Source: Pseudomonadota bacterium (lineage in GTDB: Bacteria > Pseudomonadota > Gammaproteobacteria > Burkholderiales > JAKAFK01). Taken from it: a stretch of 64,000 nt of DNA. The notes beneath the pieces are model-generated. The model saw only the letters and a program-made list of their open reading frames with translations. It was not told the DNA's origin and did not search any database. Made by a program: the position numbers and the translations under genes. The stretch lies in NCBI GenBank assembly GCA_021817985.1, contig JAKAFK010000001.1, forward strand, positions 113,655-177,654. The letters run 5' to 3'. How positions within the stretch are numbered: the stretch's first letter is position 1; every line of letters starts with the position of its first letter. Positions 20,119-28,142 of this stretch are shown here, piece by piece.

Positions 20119-21120
20119 ATGGTTTTCCTTGTCCTCATCCTGATGCTTTTCGCCATCCTGGCGGCCTCCATCGTCTTCACCAATGCGCTTGAGCACCTGG
20201 GCGAACAGCTCGGCATCTCGGAAGGCGCCACGGGCTCCATTTTCGCGGCGGTGGGCACCGCCCTGCCGGAGACCTTGATGCCCATCATCGCGATATCGGC
20301 CGGAACGGCAACCCAAGCCGTGAACGAGGAGATCGGCGTCGGCGCAATCCTGGGGGCGCCCCTCATGCTCTCCACGCTCTCCTTGTGCCTGATGGCCCTG
20401 TCCACCGTCCGCCAACGACGCCTCCAGGGAGTGCTTGCGCCCGAGCGCACCGGGCTCGCGCGCGACCTCAACATGTTCCTGTTCGCTTTCTCGCTTGCGA
20501 CCGTCGCCCTGTTCCTCCCCTTGAGTTTCCCGGAAGCCCGAACCCTGGTCGCCATCGTGCTGATCCTGATCTACTTCGTCTATCTGTTCCTCACGCTCCA
20601 GGCTTCGAGCACGCTCACCGACATCGGGCACGCCACGGAAGCCGACGAAGCGCTGATTCTGAGCCACCTTGGGCTTCCGCCGCGCATGCCCGCCATCCTC
20701 CTCCAGCTTGCCCTTGGACTCGCGCTCCTGATCGGGGGCGCGAAAGGCTTCGTCTACGGCGTGACGGAAGGCGCCCATCTGCTGGGGCTCTCGCCGCTGC
20801 TGCTCTCGCTCGTCACGATCCCTATCGCCACCGAGCTCCCCGAGAAGGTGAACAGCATCCGCTGGATCCGTCGGGGCAAGGACACGCTCGCTTTCGGCAA
20901 CATCACCGGCGCCATGGTATTTCAAGGCACCTTGCTGCCCGCCATCGGCGTCCTCCTCACCCCCTGGGTCCCTTCTCGCGAGGTCGCAGCGGCAGCGGCC
21001 CTCACCTGGCTCAGTACGGCATGGCTGCGGCTGCGGATATCGCGCGGCCCGCTCCGAGTCTGGCACCTCGCCGTCAACGGGGCCTTGTACGCCGTTTATC
21101 TCATGATCGCGCTCGGCTGA
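20119..21120 (+). CDS. Sodium/calcium exchanger family membrane protein
   Basis: 333 residues, about ten transmembrane helices. It has the two inverted alpha repeats of the Ca2+/cation antiporter superfamily: GISEGATGSIFAAVGTALPE (alpha-1, with the cation-binding Glu of the PE motif) and LSPLLLSLVTIPIATELPEK (alpha-2, again with PE), followed by FGNITGAMVFQGTLLP. A cytosolic loop lies in the middle (TDIGHATEADEAL). It probably exchanges Ca2+ or Na+ for protons across the inner membrane. GGTGGG precedes the ATG at 20119; an upstream Met at 20083 is possible. Converges on pilR with an 18-bp gap. Confidence 0.87.
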   Translation: MVFLVLILMLFAILAASIVFTNALEHLGEQLGISEGATGSIFAAVGTALPETLMPIIAISAGTATQAVNEEIGVGAILGAPLMLSTLSLCLMALSTVRQRRLQGVLAPERTGLARDLNMFLFAFSLATVALFLPLSFPEARTLVAIVLILIYFVYLFLTLQASSTLTDIGHATEADEALILSHLGLPPRMPAILLQLALGLALLIGGAKGFVYGVTEGAHLLGLSPLLLSLVTIPIATELPEKVNSIRWIRRGKDTLAFGNITGAMVFQGTLLPAIGVLLTPWVPSREVAAAAALTWLSTAWLRLRISRGPLRVWHLAVNGALYAVYLMIALG

Positions 21121-21138
21121 GTCGCGCCGGCGGACGGC

Positions 21139-22479
21139 CTATTCCAGCCCCAGGCGTTCAAGCCGGTAGCGCAAGGCCCGAAAGGTGATGCCCAGCACCT
21201 TGGCCGCCGCCGTCTTGTTGAAGCGCGTCTTTTCCAGGGCTTCCATGATCGCCTCGCGCTCCATGCGGTCCAGATAGTCCTGCAGGGGCCATTTTCCACC
21301 GGGCTCGCCGGGCTCCGGCAACGTCTCCGGCGGGGGCGCGAGATAGAGATCCTCCTCCTCGATGCGCGCATCGCCGCACAACGCCAGCGCGCGCTCAAGG
21401 ATATTCTCGAGCTCACGGACATTGCCAGGGAAGTCATACCGCTGCAACGCCCCCAGGGCACCGGGCGCGAGCTCCGCCTGGCCTTCAAACTGGCTCGCGA
21501 GCCGTCGCAGGATCGCTTGCGCGATCAGCGGGATATCGTCGCGCATCTCGCGCAGGGCGGGCATTCGCAGCTCTATGACGTTCAGGCGATAGAACAGATC
21601 CTGCCGGAACTGGCCCCCTTCGACGCAGTCCGCCAGATTCTTGTGGCTCGCACTGATGATGCGCACATCCACGCCATCCTCGGTGGTCGCGCCCACCTTG
21701 CGCACCTTTTTCTCTTGGATGACGCGCAGCAGCTTGACCTGCATGGCCAGCGGCAAATCGGCCACTTCGTCGAGAAACAGCGTGCCGCCGCTGGCGGCCT
21801 GAAAAAATCCCTCGCGGTCCTGGTCGGCTCCGGTGAAGGCGCCTTTCTTGTACCCAAAAAACTCGCTTTCCATCAAGGCTTCGGGAATGGCCCCGCAGTT
21901 CACGGGCACGAACGGCTTATCCCGGCGCGCGCCCGACTCATGAATCAGCCGTGCGGCCAGCTCCTTGCCGCTGCCCGACTCGCCGGTCACGTAGACCGGC
22001 GCCTGGGAGCGGGCGAGTTTCTGGATCAGCCCGCGTACCTGCTGCACGGCCACGGACTCCCCCAGAAGCACCCGTCCGGATTCCTGGGCGGCGTCATTGC
22101 CCTGCGCGAGCTTCAGCACGGATTTCACGACGGCCCGCAGCTGCTCGAGGGACACAGGCTTCACCAAGTAATCGAAGGCCCCCGCTTTCAAGGCGGCCAC
22201 GGCATTTTCCATACTGCCGTGCGCGGTCATCACCGCCACAGGCACCTCGGGGCGCTCGGCGCCGATGTAGCGCACCACCTCCAGCCCCTCCCCGTCGGGC
22301 AAGCGCATGTCCGTCAAGCACAACGCATAGTGGTTGCGCCGCAAGAGGGCGAGTGCTTCGTCAACCCGCATCGCACGATCGACCGGCACGCCCATGCGCA
22401 GCAGCGTCAACTCCAGGAGTTCGAGAATGTCGGATTCGTCATCGATGATGAGCGCCTTTCTTTCCGCCTCTTTCAGCAT
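21139..22479 (-). CDS. pilR: Sigma54-dependent response regulator PilR
   Basis: 446 residues. A receiver domain (about 8-120) has the acidic pair IIDDES, phosphoacceptor Asp in LTDMRLPDG, and Lys in LVKPV. An AAA+ sigma54-activating domain (about 140-370) has Walker A GESGSGKE, the sigma54-contact loop GAFTGAD, and Walker B LFLDEV. A Fis-type helix-turn-helix ends the protein (NKTAAAKVLGITFRALRYRLERLGLE). Paired with PilS, this matches PilR, activator of pilin genes in Pseudomonas. The start at 22479 has GGGGGG upstream; it overlaps the last codons of pilS by 7 bp. No pilA or other pilus genes are in this part of the window, but a GspE/PilB-type ATPase lies at 55 kb. Confidence 0.9.
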   Translation of the reverse strand: MLKEAERKALIIDDESDILELLELTLLRMGVPVDRAMRVDEALALLRRNHYALCLTDMRLPDGEGLEVVRYIGAERPEVPVAVMTAHGSMENAVAALKAGAFDYLVKPVSLEQLRAVVKSVLKLAQGNDAAQESGRVLLGESVAVQQVRGLIQKLARSQAPVYVTGESGSGKELAARLIHESGARRDKPFVPVNCGAIPEALMESEFFGYKKGAFTGADQDREGFFQAASGGTLFLDEVADLPLAMQVKLLRVIQEKKVRKVGATTEDGVDVRIISASHKNLADCVEGGQFRQDLFYRLNVIELRMPALREMRDDIPLIAQAILRRLASQFEGQAELAPGALGALQRYDFPGNVRELENILERALALCGDARIEEEDLYLAPPPETLPEPGEPGGKWPLQDYLDRMEREAIMEALEKTRFNKTAAAKVLGITFRALRYRLERLGLE

Positions 22480-24119
22480 GGTACCCCCCTTGCGCAAATG
22501 CGGAACTGCCCTCCCGGAGCGACTTCCACGAAGTCAAGCGTCGCCCCGTTGGCCTCGCACACCTCCCGTGCGACATAAAGGCCGAGTCCTGTGCCCAGAC
22601 TTTCGGTGGTAAAAAACGGCTCGAACAAATGCGGCCGGATCTCGGGTGCGACCCCTTCGCCGTCGTCGATCACGTCCAGCTGAATGATATTCTCCCGGTG
22701 CGCGGCCGACACATAGAGACGGACGCTGGACGGTCGCTGCCGGCTGTGGCGCCAAGCGTTGCGGCTCAGGTTCCACATCACCTGATTGAGGTGCGTGCGG
22801 TCGAAACAAAACGCCTTCGTGGTCTCGATCTCGATCGAGAACGTTTCAATGGGGATGCCTTCGGCCTGGCAGAATTCCCCCACGAAGGCTGAGAGCCACC
22901 CCTGCGGTTCAATCCTGCTGGGCTGCGCCCGGTCACGACGATTGAGCTGGAGCACGTCCTCAACCATCTTGTCGAGCCGCGCCGCGTTACCGATGATGAT
23001 CTCGATCAGGCGCGTCTGCGTCGCACCGAGTCCTTCCTCTTCCCCGAGCAACTGGGCCGCATGGCTGATCGCGCTCAAAGGATTGCGGATTTCGTGGGCA
23101 ATATTGGCCGTGAGTCGCCCCAGAGCCGCGAGCTTGATCTGCTGCGCCTGGGCCCGCAGCACGCTCAAGTCTTCCAGGAATGCCAGGGCGCCCAACGTAC
23201 GTTCGGCGCCCAAGGCCACGAAGCGGACGCCCAGTTGCTTGCCTGTCGACGGGATCTTGAGCGGGTCGGGAAAGTCCCCCCCATCGAGTTGCCAAAGACG
23301 GTAGCGCTCGGCGAGCGCAGGCGAATGATCGCCCACCATCGCCCCCCCTTCGCCGCCGAACAGGGCCCCCAGGAACCCCTCCGCCTGGCGGTTGCTCTGT
23401 TTCACGATCCCGGCCCCGTCGAGCACCAGGACGCCGTCGTCCATATCCTGTATGACATGCTGATTGACCTGGGCAAGGTTCTCGAGATCGATGCCGCGCT
23501 GCTCGGCCAACTGCCCGCTGGTCTCTGCATAGCTCGCCAGCAGGCTCGCCAACAAGGCGGTGGCGAAATAACTGATGCTGACGAGACCCGTCTGCAGAAA
23601 TTCGGCGCCGCTGCCGCTCGAGGTCCAAAAACGGTGCACCGCCTCCCCCAGGATGGCCAAGCTCGCCAACGCAGCATAATAGAGGGAGAGGCGGCCGCGA
23701 GAGACAAGGCCCGTGGCCGCCAACGAAGCCACCAACACGAGCCCGAGGCCGCTCTTGATCCCTCCGCTCGCGTCCATCAACAGCGTGATGACCGCAATGT
23801 CCGTGAGAATCTGAAATGCGATCTGGTAATTGAACGCCGGGCGCCGCAGACGGATCGTGATCAGAGACACCACGCAAAGCGCCGCATAGACGATGCTGAC
23901 GCCGAAGAACAGGGAAGGATTCCGGGCCCCCAGTGTCAAGGTGGGACCGAACAGCACGAAGGTCTGGACGAACACCCCCGCGACGATGAGGCGATAGAGG
24001 TTGTAGTAATGAAGGGCGCGCCAATACGTGCCCGGCACCGCGCTCGCCGGGCTCGGCATCAGCGACTGCCCGACGTGACGCTGGAACTCCGATAACCTGC
24101 GAAGCGCGGCGGCGTTCAA
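22473..24119 (-). CDS. pilS: Sensor histidine kinase PilS
   Basis: 548 residues. Six hydrophobic segments span roughly residues 35-195, as in Pseudomonas PilS, so sensing is probably within the membrane. A PAS region follows (about 215-320, VNQHVIQDMDDGVLVLDGAG), then the dimerisation/phosphoacceptor helix with the H-box ANIAHEIRNPLSAISHAAQ. The HATPase part has the N-box LNQVMWNLSRNAWRHS, G1 box DDGEGV and G2 box GTGLGLYVAREV. It is co-transcribed with and overlaps pilR. The PP0621-like gene ends upstream with its own stop 3 bp before, so three genes may form one unit. Confidence 0.9.
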   Translation of the reverse strand: MNAAALRRLSEFQRHVGQSLMPSPASAVPGTYWRALHYYNLYRLIVAGVFVQTFVLFGPTLTLGARNPSLFFGVSIVYAALCVVSLITIRLRRPAFNYQIAFQILTDIAVITLLMDASGGIKSGLGLVLVASLAATGLVSRGRLSLYYAALASLAILGEAVHRFWTSSGSGAEFLQTGLVSISYFATALLASLLASYAETSGQLAEQRGIDLENLAQVNQHVIQDMDDGVLVLDGAGIVKQSNRQAEGFLGALFGGEGGAMVGDHSPALAERYRLWQLDGGDFPDPLKIPSTGKQLGVRFVALGAERTLGALAFLEDLSVLRAQAQQIKLAALGRLTANIAHEIRNPLSAISHAAQLLGEEEGLGATQTRLIEIIIGNAARLDKMVEDVLQLNRRDRAQPSRIEPQGWLSAFVGEFCQAEGIPIETFSIEIETTKAFCFDRTHLNQVMWNLSRNAWRHSRQRPSSVRLYVSAAHRENIIQLDVIDDGEGVAPEIRPHLFEPFFTTESLGTGLGLYVAREVCEANGATLDFVEVAPGGQFRICARGVPC

Positions 24120-24122
24120 GGA

Positions 24123-24335
24123 TTACTGGTGAAGCTTGCGATGGGCGTCGCAGCAGAAGAACTCCCCGCGGCTCAGGATGCCTTCGCTTCGCGGGAGGTG
24201 AACGCCGCATTGCGCGCAGCGCACCATATCCTCCGGCTCGGGAATCCGGCGCGGATGGTCATGTTCCTTTTGGCGGCGGACGTAGACGGTATATACAATG
24301 TATCCGACCAGCAGCCAGAAAATAAGCTTTTCCAC
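24123..24335 (-). CDS. PP0621-like small membrane-anchored zinc-ribbon protein
   Basis: 70 residues from a GTG at 24335. One N-terminal membrane helix (LIFWLLVGYIVYTVYV) is followed by a charged linker and a small domain MVRCAQCGVHLPRSEGIL...FFCCDAHRKLH. Cys40, Cys43, Cys61 or 62 and His65 could bind zinc. This layout is that of the PP0621 family, commonly found next to pilS in pseudomonads, which agrees with its position here. The frame is open up to 24476 (117 aa), but the extra 47 residues are Arg-rich and unlike the family, so the GTG is preferred. Function unknown. Confidence 0.75.
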   Translation of the reverse strand: MEKLIFWLLVGYIVYTVYVRRQKEHDHPRRIPEPEDMVRCAQCGVHLPRSEGILSRGEFFCCDAHRKLHQ

Positions 24336-24771
24336 TCTTCGTTCGAACGCAAGGTCTAGGGTCTGGAAAGAATCCTTCGGGCGCCTGTAGCCTGTCCCAA
24401 GAGATCGCCCGAGGCGCGATGCAAGCAGGCGCATGACGCCCTTGCGCTCACCCGGCACCTTCTCAACATTCTGCACTCAGCCAAGAGGCTTGGCAAGGCT
24501 GGCGACCCGGGGCCTGAAGGGAGGCCACGGCGGCCGGCCAAGCCCGAGCGGCAGCTCGGGCAGGTTCAGGCGGGGCTAAGCTCTTGCCGCGCATGCCCCT
24601 TCGGCACATAATTGGCACAGGATCGCCGCGCCCAGTCGGGGGCAGGCGGCCGACTGGGAGGCGGCTTTGCGGCGGCGCGCATGCACAGCATGGGAGGTCG
24701 ATGGGACGCGCCTCGACGACTCGCGATGGCCCGCCGCGTGACGTAAAAAATTACCCGTGCGGAGATTGCCC
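24336..24771. other. Gene-free stretch between PP0621-like gene and DUF302 pair
   Basis: About 435 bp. One small hairpin (GCCAAG/CTTGGC, 24480-24494) is visible. A near -24-like TTGGCAC at about 24613 has no correctly spaced GC and was not called. No gene recognised. Confidence 0.4.
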
Positions 24772-25224
24772 ATGAAAACAGTTCTGCAGATCGTGACGGT
24801 TTGTCTTGCGCTCTTGAGCGCTTCCGCTTATGGCGGCACGGTGCCTGCCACGCTCAGCGCCCAGTCGCCTTATGACATGAAGGCCACGATCGAGAACCTC
24901 GAGCAGGCCATCTCCGCGCATCAATACCGGGTCGTCCGCGTGCAGGGCGCATACCAGGGCTTCGCGCCCTTGAACGGCGGCCCTGTCATCATTTACTTCT
25001 GCAACTTCAATTTCCTGCATGAGGCGCTGCAAAAGAGCATGGATCTCGGACCCATGCTCCCTTGCCGGGTGGTCATCGACGACGTGAACGGCAAGATCAT
25101 GGTCTACGCCCCGAATCCCGTGGTCTTCAAGCATGTCCTCGCAGGAGACAGCACATTTCTCGACAAGCTGTGCGACCAGGTCACGCACGACTATAAGGCC
25201 ATTCTTGCGGAAGGAACCCTGTGA
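24772..25224 (+). CDS. Secreted DUF302 family protein (first of a tandem pair)
   Basis: 150 residues. A signal peptide (MKTVLQIVTVCLALLSASAYGG) indicates export. The mature part fits the DUF302 fold: YDMKATIENLEQAISAHQYRVVRVQG, a central region reading PVIIYFCNFNFLHEALQKSMDLGPMLPCRVVIDDVNGKIMV in overlapping pieces, and a final helix. Two Cys (in YFCNFN and LPCRV) could form a disulfide or bind a ligand; DUF302 members are linked by genomic context to sulfur and haem-related genes, but no activity is proven. Its stop overlaps the start of the second DUF302 gene (ATGA), so the two are translationally coupled. Confidence 0.82.
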   Translation: MKTVLQIVTVCLALLSASAYGGTVPATLSAQSPYDMKATIENLEQAISAHQYRVVRVQGAYQGFAPLNGGPVIIYFCNFNFLHEALQKSMDLGPMLPCRVVIDDVNGKIMVYAPNPVVFKHVLAGDSTFLDKLCDQVTHDYKAILAEGTL

Positions 25225-25676
25225 TGAAAGCGCTTGCCATCCTTTTGTTGCTGCTGACCACAACCTTCTGCCAGGCCCGTGACGTCCCGCACCCCAATCT
25301 GTTCCGCGTGACCGTCAACCAACCCTTCTCTGACGTGATGAACGAGGTTCAAATCGCGTTGGAAAAAGAAGGCTACCACGTGCTGCGCGTGCAGCGGGTG
25401 GACTATGGGCTCAAGGTGTCCGGCTACAAAAGCAACCTCTACCGCATCGTCTTCTTCGGCCGCAGCGACGTCAAGGCGGTGATGCAGGAAAGGCCCGATC
25501 TGCTGCCTTATCTGCCGCTGACCATCACGTTGTACCGTGAGGCGGGGATGACCCACCTCGTGGCCATGAGTCCTCTGGTGGTGGCGCGAGGCGGCAATCC
25601 GAACGTCGCCGCAAAGGCCGCCCTGTGGGATGCCGACATCCGGAAGGTCTTCGCCGAATTCGGCTGGAAGCCCTAG
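25224..25676 (+). CDS. Secreted DUF302 family protein (second of a tandem pair)
   Basis: 150 residues with a signal peptide (MKALAILLLLLTTTFCQA). The mature sequence follows the DUF302 pattern (FSDVMNEVQIALEKEGYHVLRVQRVD, YRIVFFGRSDVKAVMQERPDLLPYLPLTITLY) but lacks the Cys pair of its partner in the same places. The lengths are equal and the layout is similar, suggesting an old duplication that has diverged strongly. Starts within the stop codon of the first gene. A periplasmic heterodimer is a natural guess, not shown by the sequence. Confidence 0.82.
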   Translation: MKALAILLLLLTTTFCQARDVPHPNLFRVTVNQPFSDVMNEVQIALEKEGYHVLRVQRVDYGLKVSGYKSNLYRIVFFGRSDVKAVMQERPDLLPYLPLTITLYREAGMTHLVAMSPLVVARGGNPNVAAKAALWDADIRKVFAEFGWKP

Positions 25677-25792
25677 GGCCTCGCGCTGGCGATGCCGCCC
25701 GAGAAAACCGCGAGGCACCGCCCTCGCCGCATCTCAAGCCCGTAATGCACCTTGGCTGCGCGGCCCCGCCGGCGACTTAGGAATGCGTTTTG

Positions 25793-26038
25793 TCAGCGCT
25801 TCGGCTTGCGCCCCGGCGCAGCAGGAGGAATGTATCCAGAGATTCGGCAGAGGATTTCTTCGACGGAGTTTCCGTTCTTGAAGCGCGTCACGCTGCAGCA
25901 GGAAATCTGTCGCGCAGCGGAGAGGTCGGACAGCGAGTTGCGCACCTCGGTCAGCCCGAGCCCGAGCGCGCTCGCGATCTCTGCGTCGCACACCTGACCG
26001 TGCTTCTTGATATGCTCGAAGATGGGCGATGTCTTCAT
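25793..26038 (-). CDS. Small winged-helix DNA-binding protein
   Basis: 81 residues. The N-terminal helix-turn-helix (IFEHIKKHGQVCDAEIASAL, then GLTEVRNSLSDLSAARQI) has the look of a MarR/ArsR-like winged helix, followed by a short wing (ISCCSVTRFKNG) and a Pro-rich basic tail ending PGRKPKR. It begins 4 bp after the infA stop, so the two are probably cotranscribed. Two adjacent Cys in the wing could respond to redox or metal, which is speculative. Stand-alone winged-helix proteins of this type occur in beta- and gammaproteobacteria without assigned function. Confidence 0.75.
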   Translation of the reverse strand: MKTSPIFEHIKKHGQVCDAEIASALGLGLTEVRNSLSDLSAARQISCCSVTRFKNGNSVEEILCRISGYIPPAAPGRKPKR

Positions 26039-26042
26039 GAGC

Positions 26043-26300
26043 TCAATGCCGGCGATGGGGCGCGGCGAGTGGAACGCGACCCTCGATGTGACGGAAGGTA
26101 ATGCGCCCTTTGCTGAGATCGTAGGGGGACAGTTCAAGAGAGACCCGATCCCCCGCGATGATACGGATGTGATGCTTGCGCATCTTGCCGGCACTGTAGG
26201 CCACGAGACTGTGGCCATTGTCCAGCGTGACGCGATAGCGGGAATCGGGCAGGACTTCCATTACCACCCCGTCCATTTCGAGGAGTTCTTCCTTGGCCAC
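26043..26300 (-). CDS. infA: Translation initiation factor IF-1
   Basis: 85 residues. S1-like OB-fold that sits in the 30S A site during initiation. [15 protein letters not shown], FxV-type [29 protein letters not shown] and [14 protein letters not shown] match IF-1. The start is GTG at 26300 (V-A-K-E-E), with GGAG 6 nt upstream, where most bacteria have ATG. The protein runs about 13 residues past the usual end at ITFR, with the tail [15 protein letters not shown]. The 31-bp gap to the cspA terminator suggests its own promoter in a very short space or read-through from cspA. Confidence 0.93.
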   Translation of the reverse strand: MAKEELLEMDGVVMEVLPDSRYRVTLDNGHSLVAYSAGKMRKHHIRIIAGDRVSLELSPYDLSKGRITFRHIEGRVPLAAPHRRH

Positions 26301-26332
26301 GTGCGCTCCGGATACAGTGTTCAGAAACGATA

Positions 26333-26354
26333 AAGCCCGGCATGCGCCGGGCTT
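26333..26354 (-). terminator. Rho-independent terminator after cspA
   Basis: A 9-bp stem AAGCCCGGC / GCCGGGCTT with a 4-nt loop; read leftward it is followed by TTTATCG. It lies between the stop of the cold-shock gene and infA, so read-through is likely limited rather than absolute. Confidence 0.7.
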
Positions 26355-26391
26355 GTCGCGGCAGGTCACATGACCCGGCCGGGAAAACCGA

Positions 26392-26595
26392 TTACTCGGG
26401 GCGAATGTTCGACGCTTGTTTGCCCTTCGGGCCCGTCGCCACATCGAAACTGACGCGCTGACCTTCCGCGAGCGTCTTGAAGCCTTGTCCCTGGATCGCG
26501 GAGAAGTGGGCGAAAAGATCGTCGCCGCCGCCATCAGGCGTGATGAAACCGAAACCCTTGGAATCGTTGAACCACTTAACTGTGCCAATTGCCAT
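26392..26595 (-). CDS. Cold shock domain protein, CspA family
   Basis: 67 residues; single cold-shock OB-fold that binds single-stranded RNA/DNA. RNP1 KGFGFITP and RNP2-like [10 protein letters not shown] are intact, and GTVKWFND at the start is typical. ATG at 26595. The upstream 200 bp is AT-richer than the surroundings and could form the long 5' leader seen in cold-inducible csp genes. It cannot be assigned to one E. coli paralogue. Followed by a clear terminator. Confidence 0.95.
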   Translation of the reverse strand: MAIGTVKWFNDSKGFGFITPDGGGDDLFAHFSAIQGQGFKTLAEGQRVSFDVATGPKGKQASNIRPE

Positions 26596-26963
26596 GTCTT
26601 GAATATCCAAATGAAACGTAAAGAAAGGGGGACTGCCCCCCAGTGGGGCGAGCATCAAGACAGCGGGATGATGAAGGAAAATTCCGCAAAGATGCGAATA
26701 ATGAACCGAACAGCAACGGCACTACTTGAGGATCGCAGGCAGCACTATGGACTACGCGAGGTACAATTGCAAGCAATTTATTTGCCCAGGCCTACGGCCT
26801 TCGCTCATGGGTGCCCGCGATCACGTACGCCGCCACCCCCAGCCGGGTCCCTCCGGCTCTGCCGAGTAGGCCGCAACCATCTGCAGTTGCGCCTTGCTTC
26901 GTTCGCCATGAGCGGCGGGCGACGGGACTTGGCATCCGCCAGAGTGCCCCCATGCGCAGCGCA
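26596..26963. other. cspA leader and gene-free stretch
   Basis: About 370 bp upstream of cspA, ending at the sodB terminator. The cspA-proximal part is comparatively AT-rich (e.g. AAGCAATTTATTTGCC at about 26770) and probably contains the promoter and leader. No coding sequence recognised. Confidence 0.45.
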
Positions 26964-26999
26964 CATGAAAACGCCAACGTTTCCGTTGGCGTTTTCATG
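26964..26999. terminator. Long perfect inverted repeat, terminator of sodB
   Basis: CATGAAAACGCCAACG (26964-26979) and its exact complement (26984-26999) enclose the loop TTTC, giving a 16-bp perfect stem. The arms carry AAAACGCC and GGCGTTTT, so the structure can terminate in both directions; it lies downstream of sodB, with no plus-strand gene to the left that needs it. Confidence 0.75.
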
Positions 27000-27100
27000 A
27001 CGAGGCGCTCGAGGACTACGGTTTTGTTGCACGCCCAGTCCAGAACATTACGTCTTCGATTGCCCGAGTGACGACTTTGTCCTCACGCAGCAAGCGCCAT

Positions 27101-27682
27101 TCAACCCGCAAAATTGGTGGCAACGAAGTCCCAGTTCACCAGATTCCAGAAATGCTCGACATAGCCGGGACGTGCGTTGCGATAGTCGATGTAATAGGCA
27201 TGCTCCCAGACATCGCACGTCAGCAACGCGGTCTTGTTCGCGCTCATCGGCGTGCCGGCATTGCCCGTCGCCATCAGCTCGAGAGAGCCGTCCGGGTTTT
27301 TCACCAGCCACGCCCAGCCCGACCCGAACAGGGTCACTGCGGTCTGCGTGAACTGCTTCTTGAACTCTTCGAAAGAACCGAATTTCGCCTCGATGGCCCG
27401 CGCCACGTTTCCGGTCGGCGCTCCGCCGGCGTTGGGTGCCAGACAGTTCCAATAGAACGTGTGATTCCAGACCTGGGCCGCATTGTTGAAGATGCCACCC
27501 GACGATTTCTTGATGATATCTTCCAGGCCCTGCGTCTCGAACTCGGTGCCCTTGACGAGGTTGTTCAGATTGTTCACATAGGCCTGATGATGCTTGCCGT
27601 AATGATACTCGAGAGTCTCGCGCGAGATGTGCGGCTGCAGCGCGTCCATGGCATACGGTAGCTCAGGCAACTTGTGTTCCAT
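27101..27682 (-). CDS. sodB: Superoxide dismutase [Fe]
   Basis: 193 residues, the E. coli SodB size. It dismutates superoxide in the cytosol. Metal ligands: His27 in [13 protein letters not shown], the His of [11 protein letters not shown], and Asp and His in [13 protein letters not shown]. The YH-Y and Q placement ([19 protein letters not shown]) follow the Fe-type rather than Mn-type pattern. ATG at 27682 is preceded by GGAGAAAAGACG. A monocistronic unit with a strong terminator at 26964-26999. The promoter must lie in the 460 bp to the right. Confidence 0.95.
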   Translation of the reverse strand: MEHKLPELPYAMDALQPHISRETLEYHYGKHHQAYVNNLNNLVKGTEFETQGLEDIIKKSSGGIFNNAAQVWNHTFYWNCLAPNAGGAPTGNVARAIEAKFGSFEEFKKQFTQTAVTLFGSGWAWLVKNPDGSLELMATGNAGTPMSANKTALLTCDVWEHAYYIDYRNARPGYVEHFWNLVNWDFVATNFAG

Positions 27683-28142
27683 CGTCTTTTCTCCTTGTTG
27701 GTCAAACACATTCCGGAATTTGCTATCGATCTGGCGGTCAATCTCGACCCATCCTCTGGGGAATCGCACCAAAAATGCATAAGCCCCCCTCCGGGAGCTT
27801 CCTGTTGCCGCCCGGCCGTCGGTAGCGTTGCAAGCTGTTGCTTTTCAGTCTAGCGTATCACCCGCGCATGACAACAAGGTTCAATGCCTTACAGCGTTGT
27901 TCCGCGGGGCTACGCGTGATGGATCGACCGGCCAATGTAAACTTAGTTTAAATTGTGTAATGAGTTTATAGCAAGCGATCGATGGCTGCAACCGCCCAGG
28001 CAGACTCGAAACATTGCGCGCTTTCCGTCTTCAGGACGGGACAAATCCACGGGGGGGGGCGTTTCCCGGGATGGCACCTTCCCGTCGCGCGCAAGATACC
28101 GACGCGAGCGCTCCGGCGCATCCGGATCCGGCGCCGCGTCAG
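27683..28142. other. sodB upstream region
   Basis: About 460 bp between sodB and the end of the ybiB-like gene. It has an AT-rich patch (about 27935-27975, GTAAACTTAGTTTAAATTG) that is the best promoter candidate for sodB and contains the near-palindrome AAACTTAGTTT. A G9 tract is at 28051-28059. No gene. Confidence 0.45.

Noticed and set aside
20026..21066. Long N-terminal extension of ampD on the minus strand
   Set aside because: The extension is antisense to the antiporter gene and rich in Glu/Gly/Arg/Asp; AmpD proteins are about 185 residues, which the internal ATG gives.
24600..24630. Possible sigma54 promoter (TTGGCAC) upstream of the DUF302 pair
   Set aside because: The -12 GC is not at the required distance (GG-N10-GC not satisfied).
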